Positions 33,505-41,673 of a DNA stretch of 64,000 nucleotides are shown piece after piece. The DNA comes from Kiloniellaceae bacterium (GTDB taxonomy: Bacteria > Pseudomonadota > Alphaproteobacteria > Kiloniellales > J153): contig JAJFGN010000065.1 in NCBI GenBank assembly GCA_021776115.1, positions 1 through 64,000 of the forward strand, given 5' to 3'. How positions within the stretch are numbered: the first letter of the stretch is position 1; each line of letters starts with the position of its first letter. The notes under the pieces were generated by a model. The model was not told where the DNA came from, searched no databases, and worked only from the letters and a program-made list of their open reading frames with translations. A program made the translations under genes and the position numbers.

Positions 33505-34510
33505 TCCCGCGCGCCGGAAAAACCGGCTATGGACGGCCTTTGGATCGATCGCCGTATTCGTGGGCTTGATCGCCGCGCCGCATCTGTTGAGCTTTTCGCA
33601 GCAGGAGATCGCGGTCCTGCTGGTGATCAATGTGCTTCTGGTGGCCAGCTACCGCCTGATGACCTTGACCGGGGAATGGTCGCTCGGTCACGTCGTCATC
33701 ATGGGCACCGGCGCCTACGCCAGCGCGCTATTCACAAAGAGCCTTGGCGTCCCCGTACCCATATCCATGGTGCTGGGCGCGCTATTCGCCGGTTTGGTCG
33801 CGCTTGGGCTCAGCTTTCCGTTATTCCGCATGAAGGGGTTTTATTTTCTAATCGGCTCCTTCGCGGCAGGCGAGATCATCCGACTGATCTGGAAACGCTT
33901 TACCAATCCTTTTGGCGGACCCAAGGGTATCAAACGCATCCCCGAGTTTCCCGGCTTCGATCTTGGCCCATTCACCTTCGATTTCTACGAGCCGGTGACC
34001 TACTATTATTTTGCCCTGATCGTCGTTACGGTTTCTCTCTTCATTTTGTACAGGATCGAACGGTCGCGCATCGGGCTGACCTTTCATGCCATTCACTGGC
34101 AAGACAAGCTGGCCGAATCGGTCGGTGTCGATACCTTTCGATACCGCACACTCGCCTTCGTGATTGCGTCCGTCTTCGCTGGGCTGGCGGGCGCGCTCTA
34201 TGCCCATTACGTCGGAACGGTGAATCCGAACCGCTTCAGCGTCGAGGAAATGGTCTTCGTCTTAATTTGGGCGATCGTCGGCGGGACCGCGACCTTCTAC
34301 GGGCCGATCTTGGGTGTGGTCATCCTCACGGTCATAAACGAGGTCGTGCTCAGATCGCTGGGCGTCGATACTCTGCGCCCGCTGTTCTACGGCGCGATCC
34401 TTATATTCTCGGTGTTGCTCTTGCCAGCGGGGCTGGAAAGTCTGGTCCCCAAAGCGCGGACTTGGTTGACCCGACGCCGCACCGAGGCGGAGCGCTCTCC
34501 TACCCAATAG
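33497..34510 (+). CDS. ABC transporter permease (LivM type)
   Basis: The 337-residue membrane protein has the LivM pattern: LVINVLLVASYRLMTLTGEWSLGHVVIMGTGAYASAL, GLSFPLFRMKGFYFLIGSFAAGEIIRL, and the coupling loop HWQDKLAESVGVDTFRYRTLAFVIASVFAGLAGALYAHYVG. GTG 33497 is chosen: it overlaps the preceding gene by 8 bases and is preceded by aagag, whereas the frame from 33452 would add residues read inside the LivH gene. Together with 32638-33504 it completes the channel; the ATPases lie convergently downstream. Confidence 0.88.
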   Translation: MLDPARRKNRLWTAFGSIAVFVGLIAAPHLLSFSQQEIAVLLVINVLLVASYRLMTLTGEWSLGHVVIMGTGAYASALFTKSLGVPVPISMVLGALFAGLVALGLSFPLFRMKGFYFLIGSFAAGEIIRLIWKRFTNPFGGPKGIKRIPEFPGFDLGPFTFDFYEPVTYYYFALIVVTVSLFILYRIERSRIGLTFHAIHWQDKLAESVGVDTFRYRTLAFVIASVFAGLAGALYAHYVGTVNPNRFSVEEMVFVLIWAIVGGTATFYGPILGVVILTVINEVVLRSLGVDTLRPLFYGAILIFSVLLLPAGLESLVPKARTWLTRRRTEAERSPTQ

Positions 34511-34532
34511 TGCCGAAGAGGTCGCGGCGAAG

Positions 34533-35141
34533 TTATCTTGTAGCAAGAAGCATCGCCGCGGCCATCAGCTTGCGGGTGTCGTTGAGCATGGCAGGGCATT
34601 CGCGGCGCCAGCGGGCGAGCGCGTCTTTCGCGGCTGCTGCGCTGAGCACACTGGCCGCTTTGGGTTCGGTTAGCCGGGTTCGCGCCTCCCCGACCAATTC
34701 GCCCCACTTCTCGCGCCAACGCGCCTCATAGGTATCCCGGTGCAGCTGTTCCATGCGCATGTGAAACATCGAGCTGCGCGCGGTTCTCGGCGCAGTCATG
34801 TTCCCGATCCAGCTATCGCAGCTCGCCCAAACGCTCCGCGCCTCCGCGAGTAAAGTCTCCGCCGTCGCGTCCTTGCCGGCGGCGCCAAGGCAGACAGCGT
34901 GGTTCGCCAAACTGGTGCCCAGGCGAGGGTCGTCCTCGGCGAAAGATTCGCGTGCGATACGCAGCGATAGGGCGGCGGCCTCCGCCGCCTCATCGGTTCT
35001 ATTCTCGGCGATGCCCTGTGTGGTGGCGACCGCCGCGCGTTCCCACGCCAGATCGGACTCGCGCCAACCGGCCTTGATCAGTTCCGCCGGAGACCAGTCT
35101 TCGGCCTCTTGTTCAGCCACCGAGGTAGGCCCGCCGGACAT
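34533..35141 (-). CDS. Alpha-helical (TPR-like) protein of unknown function in the importer ATPase operon
   Basis: The 202-residue soluble protein is Ala/Glu/Arg-rich and helical, with stretches such as AALSLRIARESFAEDDPRLGTSLANHA and AGKDATAETLLAEARSVW that resemble tetratricopeptide repeats, then SWIGNMTAPRTARSSMFHMRME. No catalytic motif is seen. It follows livF-type gene 35113-35820 with an overlap: ATG 35141 overlaps by 29 bases and GTG 35120 by 8. Co-transcription with the ATPases suggests a link to uptake or use of the same substrate. Confidence 0.65.
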   Translation of the reverse strand: MSGGPTSVAEQEAEDWSPAELIKAGWRESDLAWERAAVATTQGIAENRTDEAAEAAALSLRIARESFAEDDPRLGTSLANHAVCLGAAGKDATAETLLAEARSVWASCDSWIGNMTAPRTARSSMFHMRMEQLHRDTYEARWREKWGELVGEARTRLTEPKAASVLSAAAAKDALARWRRECPAMLNDTRKLMAAAMLLATR

Positions 35142-35820
35142 GATCGGTCTCGTGCAATTCTTGTGCGGGACCTTCCAGCGCCACGTTACCGGTTTCCAGC
35201 ACATAGGCGAAGCGGGCCAGGCGCAAGGCCAGTTCCGCGTTCTGTTCGACCAAGACGACGGGCACGCCGCGTTCCGCGATCTCGACAATAATCCGGGCGA
35301 TTTCCTGAACCATGACCGGCGACAATCCCATGGAGGGTTCGTCCAGCAAGAGCAGACGCGGTTTGCTCATCAAGGCGCGGCCGATGGCGACCATCTGCTG
35401 TTCGCCGCCCGAAAGCGTGCGCGCCCATTGGGTCCGGCGCTCCTTCAGGCGTGGGAAGTGACCGAAAACCTCCTGCAAATCGGCCTCGACCCCGGCCTTG
35501 TCGTTGCGCAGATAGGCGCCGGTGCGCAGATTTTCTTCCACCGTCAGGTCGGGAAAGATGCGCCGGCCCTCCGGCACCTGGGCGATGCCCCGCGCGACGA
35601 TCTTCTCCGGCGGTAGATGGTCGATGCGCTCACCGTCGAAATGGATCTCGCCTTGGCTCAAGCGAACCAGGCCGGAGATCGATCGCAGCGTCGTGCTCTT
35701 GCCCGCGCCGTTGGCGCCAATGATGGTCACGATACCGCCTTCCGGCACGCCCATGGATACGCCCTTCAAGGCCGCGACCTTGTTGTAGTGGACGTGGATG
35801 TCGCGAAGCTCAAGCAACAT
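35113..35820 (-). CDS. ABC transporter ATP-binding protein (LivF type)
   Basis: The 235-residue ATPase has Walker A GANGAGKST, the signature LSGGEQQ and Walker B LLLLDEPS, and begins MLLELRDIHVHYNKVAALKGVSMGV as in LivF proteins. It energises the importer with the LivG-type partner upstream, whose stop it overlaps by 11 bases. The operon runs on the minus strand, opposite to the permease genes, so the transporter is encoded by two convergent units. Confidence 0.92.
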   Translation of the reverse strand: MLLELRDIHVHYNKVAALKGVSMGVPEGGIVTIIGANGAGKSTTLRSISGLVRLSQGEIHFDGERIDHLPPEKIVARGIAQVPEGRRIFPDLTVEENLRTGAYLRNDKAGVEADLQEVFGHFPRLKERRTQWARTLSGGEQQMVAIGRALMSKPRLLLLDEPSMGLSPVMVQEIARIIVEIAERGVPVVLVEQNAELALRLARFAYVLETGNVALEGPAQELHETDHVRRAYLGG

Positions 35821-36589
35821 GCTCGGCGCTTCCTAGATAGGCCTCGATCACGGCCGGGTTACGCCGCACCTCCTCGGGTGTGCCTTCGGTCAGGCGGGTG
35901 CCGAAGTTCATCACGGTGATGATATCGCAAAGGCCCATGACCGCCTGCATATCGTGCTCGACAAGCATAACGGTGACGCCCCGGGCGCGAACCTGAGTTA
36001 CCAAGGCCATCATGCGCCGGGTTTCCTCAGGGTTCATGCCGGTGAAGGGTTCGTCCAACAGCAGAAGCTTTGGCCCGGCGGCCAGGGCGACGGCCATGCC
36101 CAAGGCGCGTTGGTGGCCGTGTGGCAAGTTGAGCGCCTGCTCCTCCGCTAATTCGGCCAGGTCGAAAAACTCCAAAATTTCGTCGGTTTTCCGATTGGCT
36201 GCCGCCTCGATCGCTCCGTCGGTGCCAAGCACACGGCTGAGGAACCCGGCACGCGCGCTGCGGTGACAACCCAGACGTACATTGTCGCGCACGCTGAATT
36301 CCTGGAACAAGGTCGTGCCCTGGAAGGTTCGGACCAAGCCCAACTCGGCGAGCGCCGCCGTCTTGCGGCCCGATACGTCCTCGCCGCGATAAATGACCTG
36401 GCCGGTGCTGGGGGCGTAGAACCCGCTGATGACGTTGAAAGTGGTCGTTTTACCGGCGCCGTTGGGTCCAATCAGACCGTGAATCGTTCCCGGGTAGACC
36501 TCGAAGCTAAGATCGCCGACCGCGGTTAAGCCGCCGAATCGCCGGGTCAATTTGCGCAGTTCCAGAATCGGATTTTCCGCGGCCGCCAT
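35810..36589 (-). CDS. ABC transporter ATP-binding protein (LivG type)
   Basis: The 259-residue ATPase has Walker A GPNGAGKTT, a LivG-specific segment AELGLVRTFQGTTLFQEFSVRDNV, the degenerate signature LPHGHQRALGMAVALA (in place of LSGGQ) and Walker B LLLLDEPFTGMNPEE. It pairs with the LivF protein. The signature motif is shifted from the usual LPYGxQRxLEIARAL of this family only mildly. ATG 36589 is favoured; a TTG at 36625 would add 12 residues. Confidence 0.9.
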   Translation of the reverse strand: MAAAENPILELRKLTRRFGGLTAVGDLSFEVYPGTIHGLIGPNGAGKTTTFNVISGFYAPSTGQVIYRGEDVSGRKTAALAELGLVRTFQGTTLFQEFSVRDNVRLGCHRSARAGFLSRVLGTDGAIEAAANRKTDEILEFFDLAELAEEQALNLPHGHQRALGMAVALAAGPKLLLLDEPFTGMNPEETRRMMALVTQVRARGVTVMLVEHDMQAVMGLCDIITVMNFGTRLTEGTPEEVRRNPAVIEAYLGSAEHVA

Positions 36590-36681
36590 CTCGAAAGTGT
36601 GCGGAGCGGAGCCCTTGCCCGTCAAGGAAAATTCCTGGGATTCCTTGATTAAACAACGAACTAAGCGGGAGCGCGCCCGCG

Positions 36682-37875
36682 CTACACGACCGGCGTGTCC
36701 ATCATTTCCAGGTGCAACGCGTTGCCGGTATAGGGGTGCGCGGCCGCGACCTCTTCATTCAGCTCCACGCCCAGGCCGGGATCGCTCGGCGGGATCACAT
36801 AACCGTCCTCCCACTGGATCGGTTTTTTCAAAATCTCCGCATGAAAACCGCCCCAGGTCTGGATGCTTTCCAGGATCAGGAAATTTGGCGTGCAGGTGCT
36901 GATCTGAATATTGGCGGCGCCCTCGATCGGTCCGCAGTAGAGGTGCGGCGCGATCTGCGCGTAGTAGGTTTCCGCCATGCCGGCGATCTTCTTGGCTTCC
37001 AACAAGCCGCCGACCCGCCCCAGCGCCATTTGCAGGATAGAGGCCGCCTGCGCCTCCAGTACCCGGGCGAATTCGTACTTGGTGGTCAAGCGCTCGCCGG
37101 TCGCGATGGGAATCGAAGTCTGGCGCGCGATGCGGGCCATCTCACGCGGGTTTTCCGGCGGGCAAGGTTCTTCGAACCACAGGGGGTCGTAGGGTTCCAA
37201 CCGGCGTGCGAGGCGGATCGCGCCGGAGGTTGTGAATTGACCGTGGGTACCGAACAAGAGGTCCGCCTTGGCGCCGACCGCCTCGCGGATCAGGCGCGTG
37301 AACTTTTCGCAAAGGTCCAAGGATTCGACGGAAGGTTGGCGCGGGTCGAAGGCGGAATAGGGCGCGGCCGGGTCGAATTTCACGGCGGTGAATCCCTGGG
37401 CCACATAATCCGCCGCCAATTCGGCCGAGCGTTCCGCATTCCAATAAACGTCTGCGCCGTCTCCCTTCGCGATGTCGGGATAGATATAGGTGTAGGTCCG
37501 CAGCTTTTCGTGCACCCTTCCGCCAAGCAATTCGTAAACCGGTTTGTCGACCGCCTTCCCGACGATGTCCCAGCAGGCCATTTCGATCCCGCTTAGAACG
37601 CTCATCAGCGTGATATCGGGCCGCAGGGTGTAGCCGGAGCCATAGGTCTTGCGCCACATCGCCTCGATATGGAAGGGGTCGGCGCCGATGATGTGACGCT
37701 CGCAAACATCCTCGATCATACGCGCCACGACATGGGGCCCGAAGGTCGCGGTATAAACCTCGCCCACGCCCTCGATGCCGGTGTCGGTGGTCAGCTTCAA
37801 AAAGATAAAATACCGCCCGCCGAAATGGGGCGGCGGGTTCCCGACCACGAAGGTCTTTACATCGGCGATCTTCAT
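36682..37875 (-). CDS. Enolase-superfamily protein (mandelate racemase/muconate-lactonising type)
   Basis: The 397-residue protein has the N-terminal capping domain and a barrel with YTAVKFDP (Lys on the second strand), FGTHGQFTTSGAIRLARRLEPYDPLWFEEPCPPEN, TGERL, and PHLYCGPIEGAAN. Enzymes of this group dehydrate or epimerise acid sugars. In the third-strand position where an Asp metal ligand (D-x-H or D-x-N) is usual, the sequence reads G-T-H, so the first ligand seems changed; the two Glu ligands (FEEP, GER) are kept. It precedes the LivG gene by about 90 bases on the same strand and may belong to that unit. Confidence 0.85.
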   Translation of the reverse strand: MKIADVKTFVVGNPPPHFGGRYFIFLKLTTDTGIEGVGEVYTATFGPHVVARMIEDVCERHIIGADPFHIEAMWRKTYGSGYTLRPDITLMSVLSGIEMACWDIVGKAVDKPVYELLGGRVHEKLRTYTYIYPDIAKGDGADVYWNAERSAELAADYVAQGFTAVKFDPAAPYSAFDPRQPSVESLDLCEKFTRLIREAVGAKADLLFGTHGQFTTSGAIRLARRLEPYDPLWFEEPCPPENPREMARIARQTSIPIATGERLTTKYEFARVLEAQAASILQMALGRVGGLLEAKKIAGMAETYYAQIAPHLYCGPIEGAANIQISTCTPNFLILESIQTWGGFHAEILKKPIQWEDGYVIPPSDPGLGVELNEEVAAAHPYTGNALHLEMMDTPVV

Positions 37876-38045
37876 TCAAAATTTTCCTTGCGATGCGGAG
37901 GCGAGAGGTCGGGCTGGCGCACGACATCAAGCTTCCACACTTAAGCCTAGTTTCTCGACGGTTCCCAGAACGATTATGGTCGGGGGCTAGGCGATATGAA
38001 ACAGCCAAGGCTCCAGGCCGGGAATGACATGGGGATGCCTCCATG

Positions 38046-38063
38046 TTACGTTACGGTAGGTAA
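38046..38063. promoter_or_regulatory. Operator-like TTACG repeats upstream of the TetR gene
   Basis: The sequence TTACGTTACGGTAGGTAA lies about 60 bases before the TetR start. Its first ten bases are the exact reverse complement of CGTAACGTAA at 38850-38859, inside the palindrome upstream of the AhpD-like gene. This suggests that the TetR protein binds both promoters. Confidence 0.55.
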
Positions 38064-38123
38064 TCGAACTATGTACGGCGCGGTATAATCTATTGCGCCG
38101 AAAGGCTTTTAGCGGTCCGAAGA

Positions 38124-38723
38124 ATGGCCAAGCGTGCTGAGACGGGACGAAAACCGGGGCGCCCGCGTAGCGAGGAGGCTCATCGGGCGGTCATCGAGGC
38201 GACTAGCCGTCTGATGGAAGCCATGCCGATTCGCAACATCACGGTCGAGGGTATCGCCAGGGAAGCGGGGGTCGGCAAACCCACCATTTATCGATGGTGG
38301 GATTCCAAATGCGCGCTGGTCATGGATGCGTTTCTGGCAACCGCCGCGCCGCAGGTACCTAGTTCCGTCAAGGGCTCGGCCGTGGATGCCGTCAGGTTGC
38401 AGGTCAAATCCGTGATCAAGCTGCTGCGCGGGCGGCCGGGTGGGATCGTTGCCGAGATGGTGGGCGAGGGTCAGTCCGACCCGCATATTCTCGAGGAGTT
38501 CCGGGACCGCTTTTTTTCTCATCTTCTGGCTCCAGCGCGTGCGGTCATCGAGCGGGGGAAAGAATCCGGTGAGATCGACAAAACGCTCGACACGGATCTC
38601 GCGCTTGACCTGATTTACGGACCTATCTGCTACCGGTTGCTTGTCGGGCATCGGCCCCTCGATGCGAAATTTGCCCAAAGCCTGCAAGATCGGGCGGTCG
38701 CGCTTTTGAGAGCGGCGAACTAG
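38124..38723 (+). CDS. TetR family transcriptional regulator
   Basis: The 199-residue protein has a TetR DNA-binding domain: GRPRSEEAHRAVIEATSRLM, then ITVEGIAREAGVGKPTIYRWWDSKCALVMDAF. The C-terminal part (TetR_C type with LLRGRPGGIVAEMVGEGQSDP) forms the ligand and dimer domain. The ligand is unknown. It is in the same orientation as the AhpD-like gene 160 bases downstream, and the two upstream regions share a ten-base element, so it probably controls that gene and itself. Confidence 0.9.
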   Translation: MAKRAETGRKPGRPRSEEAHRAVIEATSRLMEAMPIRNITVEGIAREAGVGKPTIYRWWDSKCALVMDAFLATAAPQVPSSVKGSAVDAVRLQVKSVIKLLRGRPGGIVAEMVGEGQSDPHILEEFRDRFFSHLLAPARAVIERGKESGEIDKTLDTDLALDLIYGPICYRLLVGHRPLDAKFAQSLQDRAVALLRAAN

Positions 38724-38834
38724 CGGGACAGGCTACTAGCTCGCCCGCACTTCTCAAGCCGGTCGCGGCCCGTGCCTGCACCGATTCCATCTTTGCAAAT
38801 TCCGGTTTTGTCACTTGCGATCGATTCCAATGCT

Positions 38835-38870
38835 TGTTATATTACGGATCGTAACGTAAATAATATAACA
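38835..38870. promoter_or_regulatory. Large palindromic operator upstream of the AhpD-like gene
   Basis: Perfect 10-bp arms tgttatatta (38835-38844) and taatataaca (38861-38870) flank 16 bases. The centre contains a second inverted repeat, TTACG-GAT-CGTAA (38842-38854), and the shared CGTAACGTAA (38850-38859). The site ends 14 bases before the start codon of 38885, where a repressor would block initiation. Confidence 0.65.
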
Positions 38871-38884
38871 GCAGAGACGGTCGG

Positions 38885-39415
38885 ATGACATACCTGAGCC
38901 ACACCAAGGATACGGAGAATTTCCTGGAAGTTCTCTTGCGAAACCATGAGCGCTATCTGCCGATTGTGCAGTTTCTGGACAATGTAATCCTGAACATGGA
39001 CGAGTTGAGCTGGGCGGAGGGCGAGTTAATCGGATTGGAGTTGGGTAAGCAAAACGGCTCCGACTTTTGCGCCGGTATTCGCGGTGGAATGGTCGCGGCG
39101 CTCGACGCTGACGACAGCGCCCTTGGCGGTGAAAAGCTCAAACCGGTTCTGGCTTTCGCGCGCAAACTCAATCGAGACGCGAGTACGGTAACGGAAGCCG
39201 ACGTTCAGGCCGTGCGCGATGCCGGCTGGAGCGACAAGACCGTCGAAGACGTGATCGGCCTGGTCGCTATCCTCAAGGTCTACAGCATTCTGGCGAACGG
39301 TCTTGGCTTTAAGGCGCTGCCCGAGTCCGCGTTCGCCGAAATGGGGCACGCAACCGTGCAGATGCGCGGCTACACACCCATGTTTAAATCCTTTATCGAC
39401 AGGAACGCCGGTTAA
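38885..39415 (+). CDS. Carboxymuconolactone decarboxylase/AhpD-like protein
   Basis: The 176-residue helical protein resembles the AhpD/CMD superfamily: WAEGELIGLELGKQNGSDFCAGIRGGMVAAL and AGWSDKTVEDVIGLVAILKVYSILANGLGF. AhpD proteins reduce peroxides through a Cys-x-x-Cys pair with a nearby His. Here the motif region reads S-D-F-C-A-G-I-R, with only the second Cys kept and the His replaced by Arg, so classic peroxidase chemistry is doubtful. A large palindrome precedes it and the TetR gene lies upstream. Confidence 0.78.
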   Translation: MTYLSHTKDTENFLEVLLRNHERYLPIVQFLDNVILNMDELSWAEGELIGLELGKQNGSDFCAGIRGGMVAALDADDSALGGEKLKPVLAFARKLNRDASTVTEADVQAVRDAGWSDKTVEDVIGLVAILKVYSILANGLGFKALPESAFAEMGHATVQMRGYTPMFKSFIDRNAG

Positions 39416-39432
39416 CCGGGTATTCGGGCGTC

Positions 39433-39765
39433 TTATCCCTTTGGCTTACAAAATAGATTATAGAGGAGTGTGACGACTTCGCCGGCCTCCTTGCTCGCCA
39501 GGGAGTAGTAAATTGTCTTACCGTCACGCCGGGTCGATACCAATTGATCGCCCCGCAAGCGCGCGAGCTGTTGCGACACGCTTGGCTGGCGCATTTCCAG
39601 CAGCATCTCAAGGTCGCGCACCGACTTCTCGCCCTCGACCAACATGCACAGGATGAGCAGGCGGTTTTCGTGCGCGACGGCCTTCAGAAGATCGCTGGCG
39701 GCCCGCGCATTGGCCATCATGTCTTCCATTGAGCCGATCTCGGCAGAATTCTCGGTCATCGCCAT
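39433..39765 (-). CDS. ArsR-family persulfide-sensing repressor (SqrR/BigR type)
   Basis: The 110-residue protein has an ArsR winged helix with recognition helix EMRQPSVSQQLARLR. Two cysteines, Cys40 in NRLLILCML and Cys106 in YNLFCKPKG, are at the positions of the pair that forms a tetrasulfide or disulfide in SqrR and BigR. The usual metal-site motif of ArsR (ELCVCD) is absent. It would repress sulfur-oxidation genes until sulfide or thiosulfate-derived persulfides appear, matching its place at the head of the sox island. Confidence 0.85.
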   Translation of the reverse strand: MAMTENSAEIGSMEDMMANARAASDLLKAVAHENRLLILCMLVEGEKSVRDLEMLLEMRQPSVSQQLARLRGDQLVSTRRDGKTIYYSLASKEAGEVVTLLYNLFCKPKG

Positions 39766-39814
39766 ATGTCTATCCGAACAAAAAAGTTATCAGGCATGGT
39801 GGCCGCGGACGTAT

Positions 39815-40204
39815 TCAGTCTTCGCTGCGCGAGGTTTGTGTGGCGCCCGGATCCGGTAGCCGCTCGATCACGTTAGCCAGCAAGGCCCAGAAAAAATCTT
39901 CCCCAGGATATCCTTGAATACGGCCGACTTCTTTGGTGCCCTCGACTAGAACGAAGGTCGGCGTGAAGCGGACACCTTTGATTTCGCTAAGATCGGCTGG
40001 CCTCTCCTCGTGTATGTCTACACGCCGCAAGGGCGCACGTCGCCCCTCGGACGTCTTGGGGTAGATGGGTCCGATCTGCCGGTTCCAGGCATCGCACCAC
40101 TCGCACCCGGCCTGCTCGAACATGACCAGTTCCGCCGCCGGGCTGGCCGATGACAATCCAAGGGCCCAGACCCCAACTAGGAACACGCCAAAAAGACGTT
40201 GCAT
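39815..40204 (-). CDS. soxS: Periplasmic thioredoxin-like protein SoxS
   Basis: The roughly 129-residue protein has a signal peptide ending SSASPAAE and a thioredoxin-type active site C-E-W-C in EQAGCEWCDAWNRQIGPIYPKT, then GVRFTPTFVLVEGTKEVGRIQGYPGEDFF. SoxS keeps the carrier cysteine of SoxY reduced during thiosulfate oxidation. It is divergent from soxV/ccdA, which supplies electrons. Starts at 40204, 40225 and 40246 are all possible; none has a strong ribosome-binding site, and all give an export signal. Confidence 0.85.
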   Translation of the reverse strand: MQRLFGVFLVGVWALGLSSASPAAELVMFEQAGCEWCDAWNRQIGPIYPKTSEGRRAPLRRVDIHEERPADLSEIKGVRFTPTFVLVEGTKEVGRIQGYPGEDFFWALLANVIERLPDPGATQTSRSED

Positions 40205-40278
40205 CGCTTTCACAGTCAATCCCATAAAGGACCATATATAGCGCAAATGGAATACGAAAGCTAACCCGGAGAAAAAGC

Positions 40279-41013
40279 ATGGGCTTCGATGTCAGCCTCG
40301 GTGGGGCTTTTTTAGCGGGCCTGCTTTCATTCTTGTCGCCGTGTGTCTTGCCTCTTGTCCCACCGTACCTCTGCTTCGTTGCCGGCGTGTCCTTGGACGA
40401 ACTGACCGCGCACGACTCCGGCGCCCAAGGACGGCGAGTGATGCTGACGGCGCTTGCCTTCGTTCTGGGATTCACAAGCATTTTCGTGGCCTTGGGCGCT
40501 AGCGCCAGTGCGATCGGCCAGTTCGTCTCTGAGTATTTCGGGGCGCTGAGTATCGTGGCGGGCATTGTCATCATACTGATGGGTCTGCATTTCCTCGGTG
40601 TTTTGCGGGTGCCTGTGCTCTATCGCGAGGCCCGCTTCCATGTCGCGCGCCGCCCCACGGGACCGCTTGGCGCCTTCGTCATCGGCCTGACCTTCGCCTT
40701 CGGTTGGACCCCTTGTGTCGGCCCGGTTCTGGCCGCGATCCTTTTCGTCGCCGGAAGCGCCGACAGCGTGGCGCGGGGCACCGCGCTGTTGACCGTATAT
40801 GGCCTGGGTATTGGATTACCCTTTCTCTTAGCAGCACTTTTCGCGGGCCCCTTCATGCGGCTCGCGGCCCGATTCCGGCGTTACATCGGCGCGGTCGAGA
40901 AAGTCATAGGCGTGGCGCTAGTCGTGACCGGCGTCCTGTTCATGACCGGGACGATGAGCACCTTGTCTTATTGGCTTTTGGAGGCCTTTCCCGACTTGGG
41001 AACCATTGGTTAA
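40279..41013 (+). CDS. soxV: CcdA-type thiol-disulfide transporter SoxV
   Basis: The 244-residue protein has six hydrophobic segments and the CcdA cysteine motifs LSPCVLPLVPPYLCF and FGWTPCVGPVLAAILF. It carries reducing equivalents from cytoplasmic thioredoxin across the membrane to SoxS/SoxW. ATG 40279 follows ggagaaaa. Location between soxS and soxX identifies it as SoxV and not a general cytochrome c maturation protein. Confidence 0.9.
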   Translation: MGFDVSLGGAFLAGLLSFLSPCVLPLVPPYLCFVAGVSLDELTAHDSGAQGRRVMLTALAFVLGFTSIFVALGASASAIGQFVSEYFGALSIVAGIVIILMGLHFLGVLRVPVLYREARFHVARRPTGPLGAFVIGLTFAFGWTPCVGPVLAAILFVAGSADSVARGTALLTVYGLGIGLPFLLAALFAGPFMRLAARFRRYIGAVEKVIGVALVVTGVLFMTGTMSTLSYWLLEAFPDLGTIG

Positions 41014-41039
41014 CAAATGCTATTGAGTTTCGTATGCAA

Positions 41040-41051
41040 ATATTGCAATAT
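41040..41051. promoter_or_regulatory. AT-rich palindrome upstream of soxX
   Basis: atattgcaatat (41040-41051) is a perfect 12-bp palindrome in the short gap between soxV and soxX. It is a candidate binding site for the ArsR-type repressor of the island, but similarity to published SqrR or BigR sites was not established. Confidence 0.35.
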
Positions 41052-41165
41052 GTCTCTTGATCTGATCGGAGATCGTCGGCCACAATGAGATGGTTGGAAA
41101 CTGGGCGCCACGAGAAGCCGGAAAGGCTGGTCGCCATATCGTCCAATAGGATGAGGGAGGGAATC

Positions 41166-41633
41166 TTGCATTTCGGATATAAAGCTGGAATCTGCTTGGT
41201 CTTCGCGGCCCTGCTCCCCCTGGGAGCGGCCGGGGCCGCGACAGTTGCGCCGGATAGTGTGCGTATGAGTGACGGCATGGTCGAGGCCTCGTTGTCCGGC
41301 GCGCCGGGCGATCCGGCAGCTGGAAAGAAATGGTTCACGGGCCGCAAGCTTGGCAACTGCCTGGCCTGTCATGCGAATCAGGATGCGGCGAGTCAGCCGT
41401 TTCATGGCGAGATTGGGCCGGCGCTTGACGGTGTGGCCGATCGTTATTCCGAAGCCCAGCTGCGCGCGATCCTGGTCAATTCCAAGGCGGTGTTCGGAGA
41501 TGCGACGATCATGCCCGCCTTCTATCGCCTCCTCAAAGACCAGCGCGTGCGCAAGGAGTTCGACGGTAAGACGATCCTCAGCGCCGAGCAGGTGGAGGAT
41601 GTGATCGCCTACCTGATGACCCTTAAGGAATAG
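41166..41633 (+). CDS. soxX: Sulfur oxidation c-type cytochrome SoxX
   Basis: The product (155 residues from TTG 41166) has a signal peptide (MHFGYKAGICLVFAALLPLGAAGA) cut into the periplasm, one heme motif CLACH at 65-69 and the SoxX pattern GEIGPALDGVADRYSEAQLRAILVN with a later Met (IMPAFY) as likely sixth ligand. With SoxA it attaches thiosulfate to SoxY. The TTG is preferred because gggaggg lies at 41155-41161; ATG 41151 has no such site and ATG 41085 adds a non-signal extension. Confidence 0.9.
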   Translation: MHFGYKAGICLVFAALLPLGAAGAATVAPDSVRMSDGMVEASLSGAPGDPAAGKKWFTGRKLGNCLACHANQDAASQPFHGEIGPALDGVADRYSEAQLRAILVNSKAVFGDATIMPAFYRLLKDQRVRKEFDGKTILSAEQVEDVIAYLMTLKE

Positions 41634-41673
41634 AACGCCTAGCGACGCGCACCACACCAAGGAAGGAATAGGC

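Noticed and set aside
39433-39765. ArsR-type metal sensor
   Set aside because: The metal-binding ELCVCD motif is missing, while the two cysteines match the persulfide-sensing SqrR/BigR pattern.
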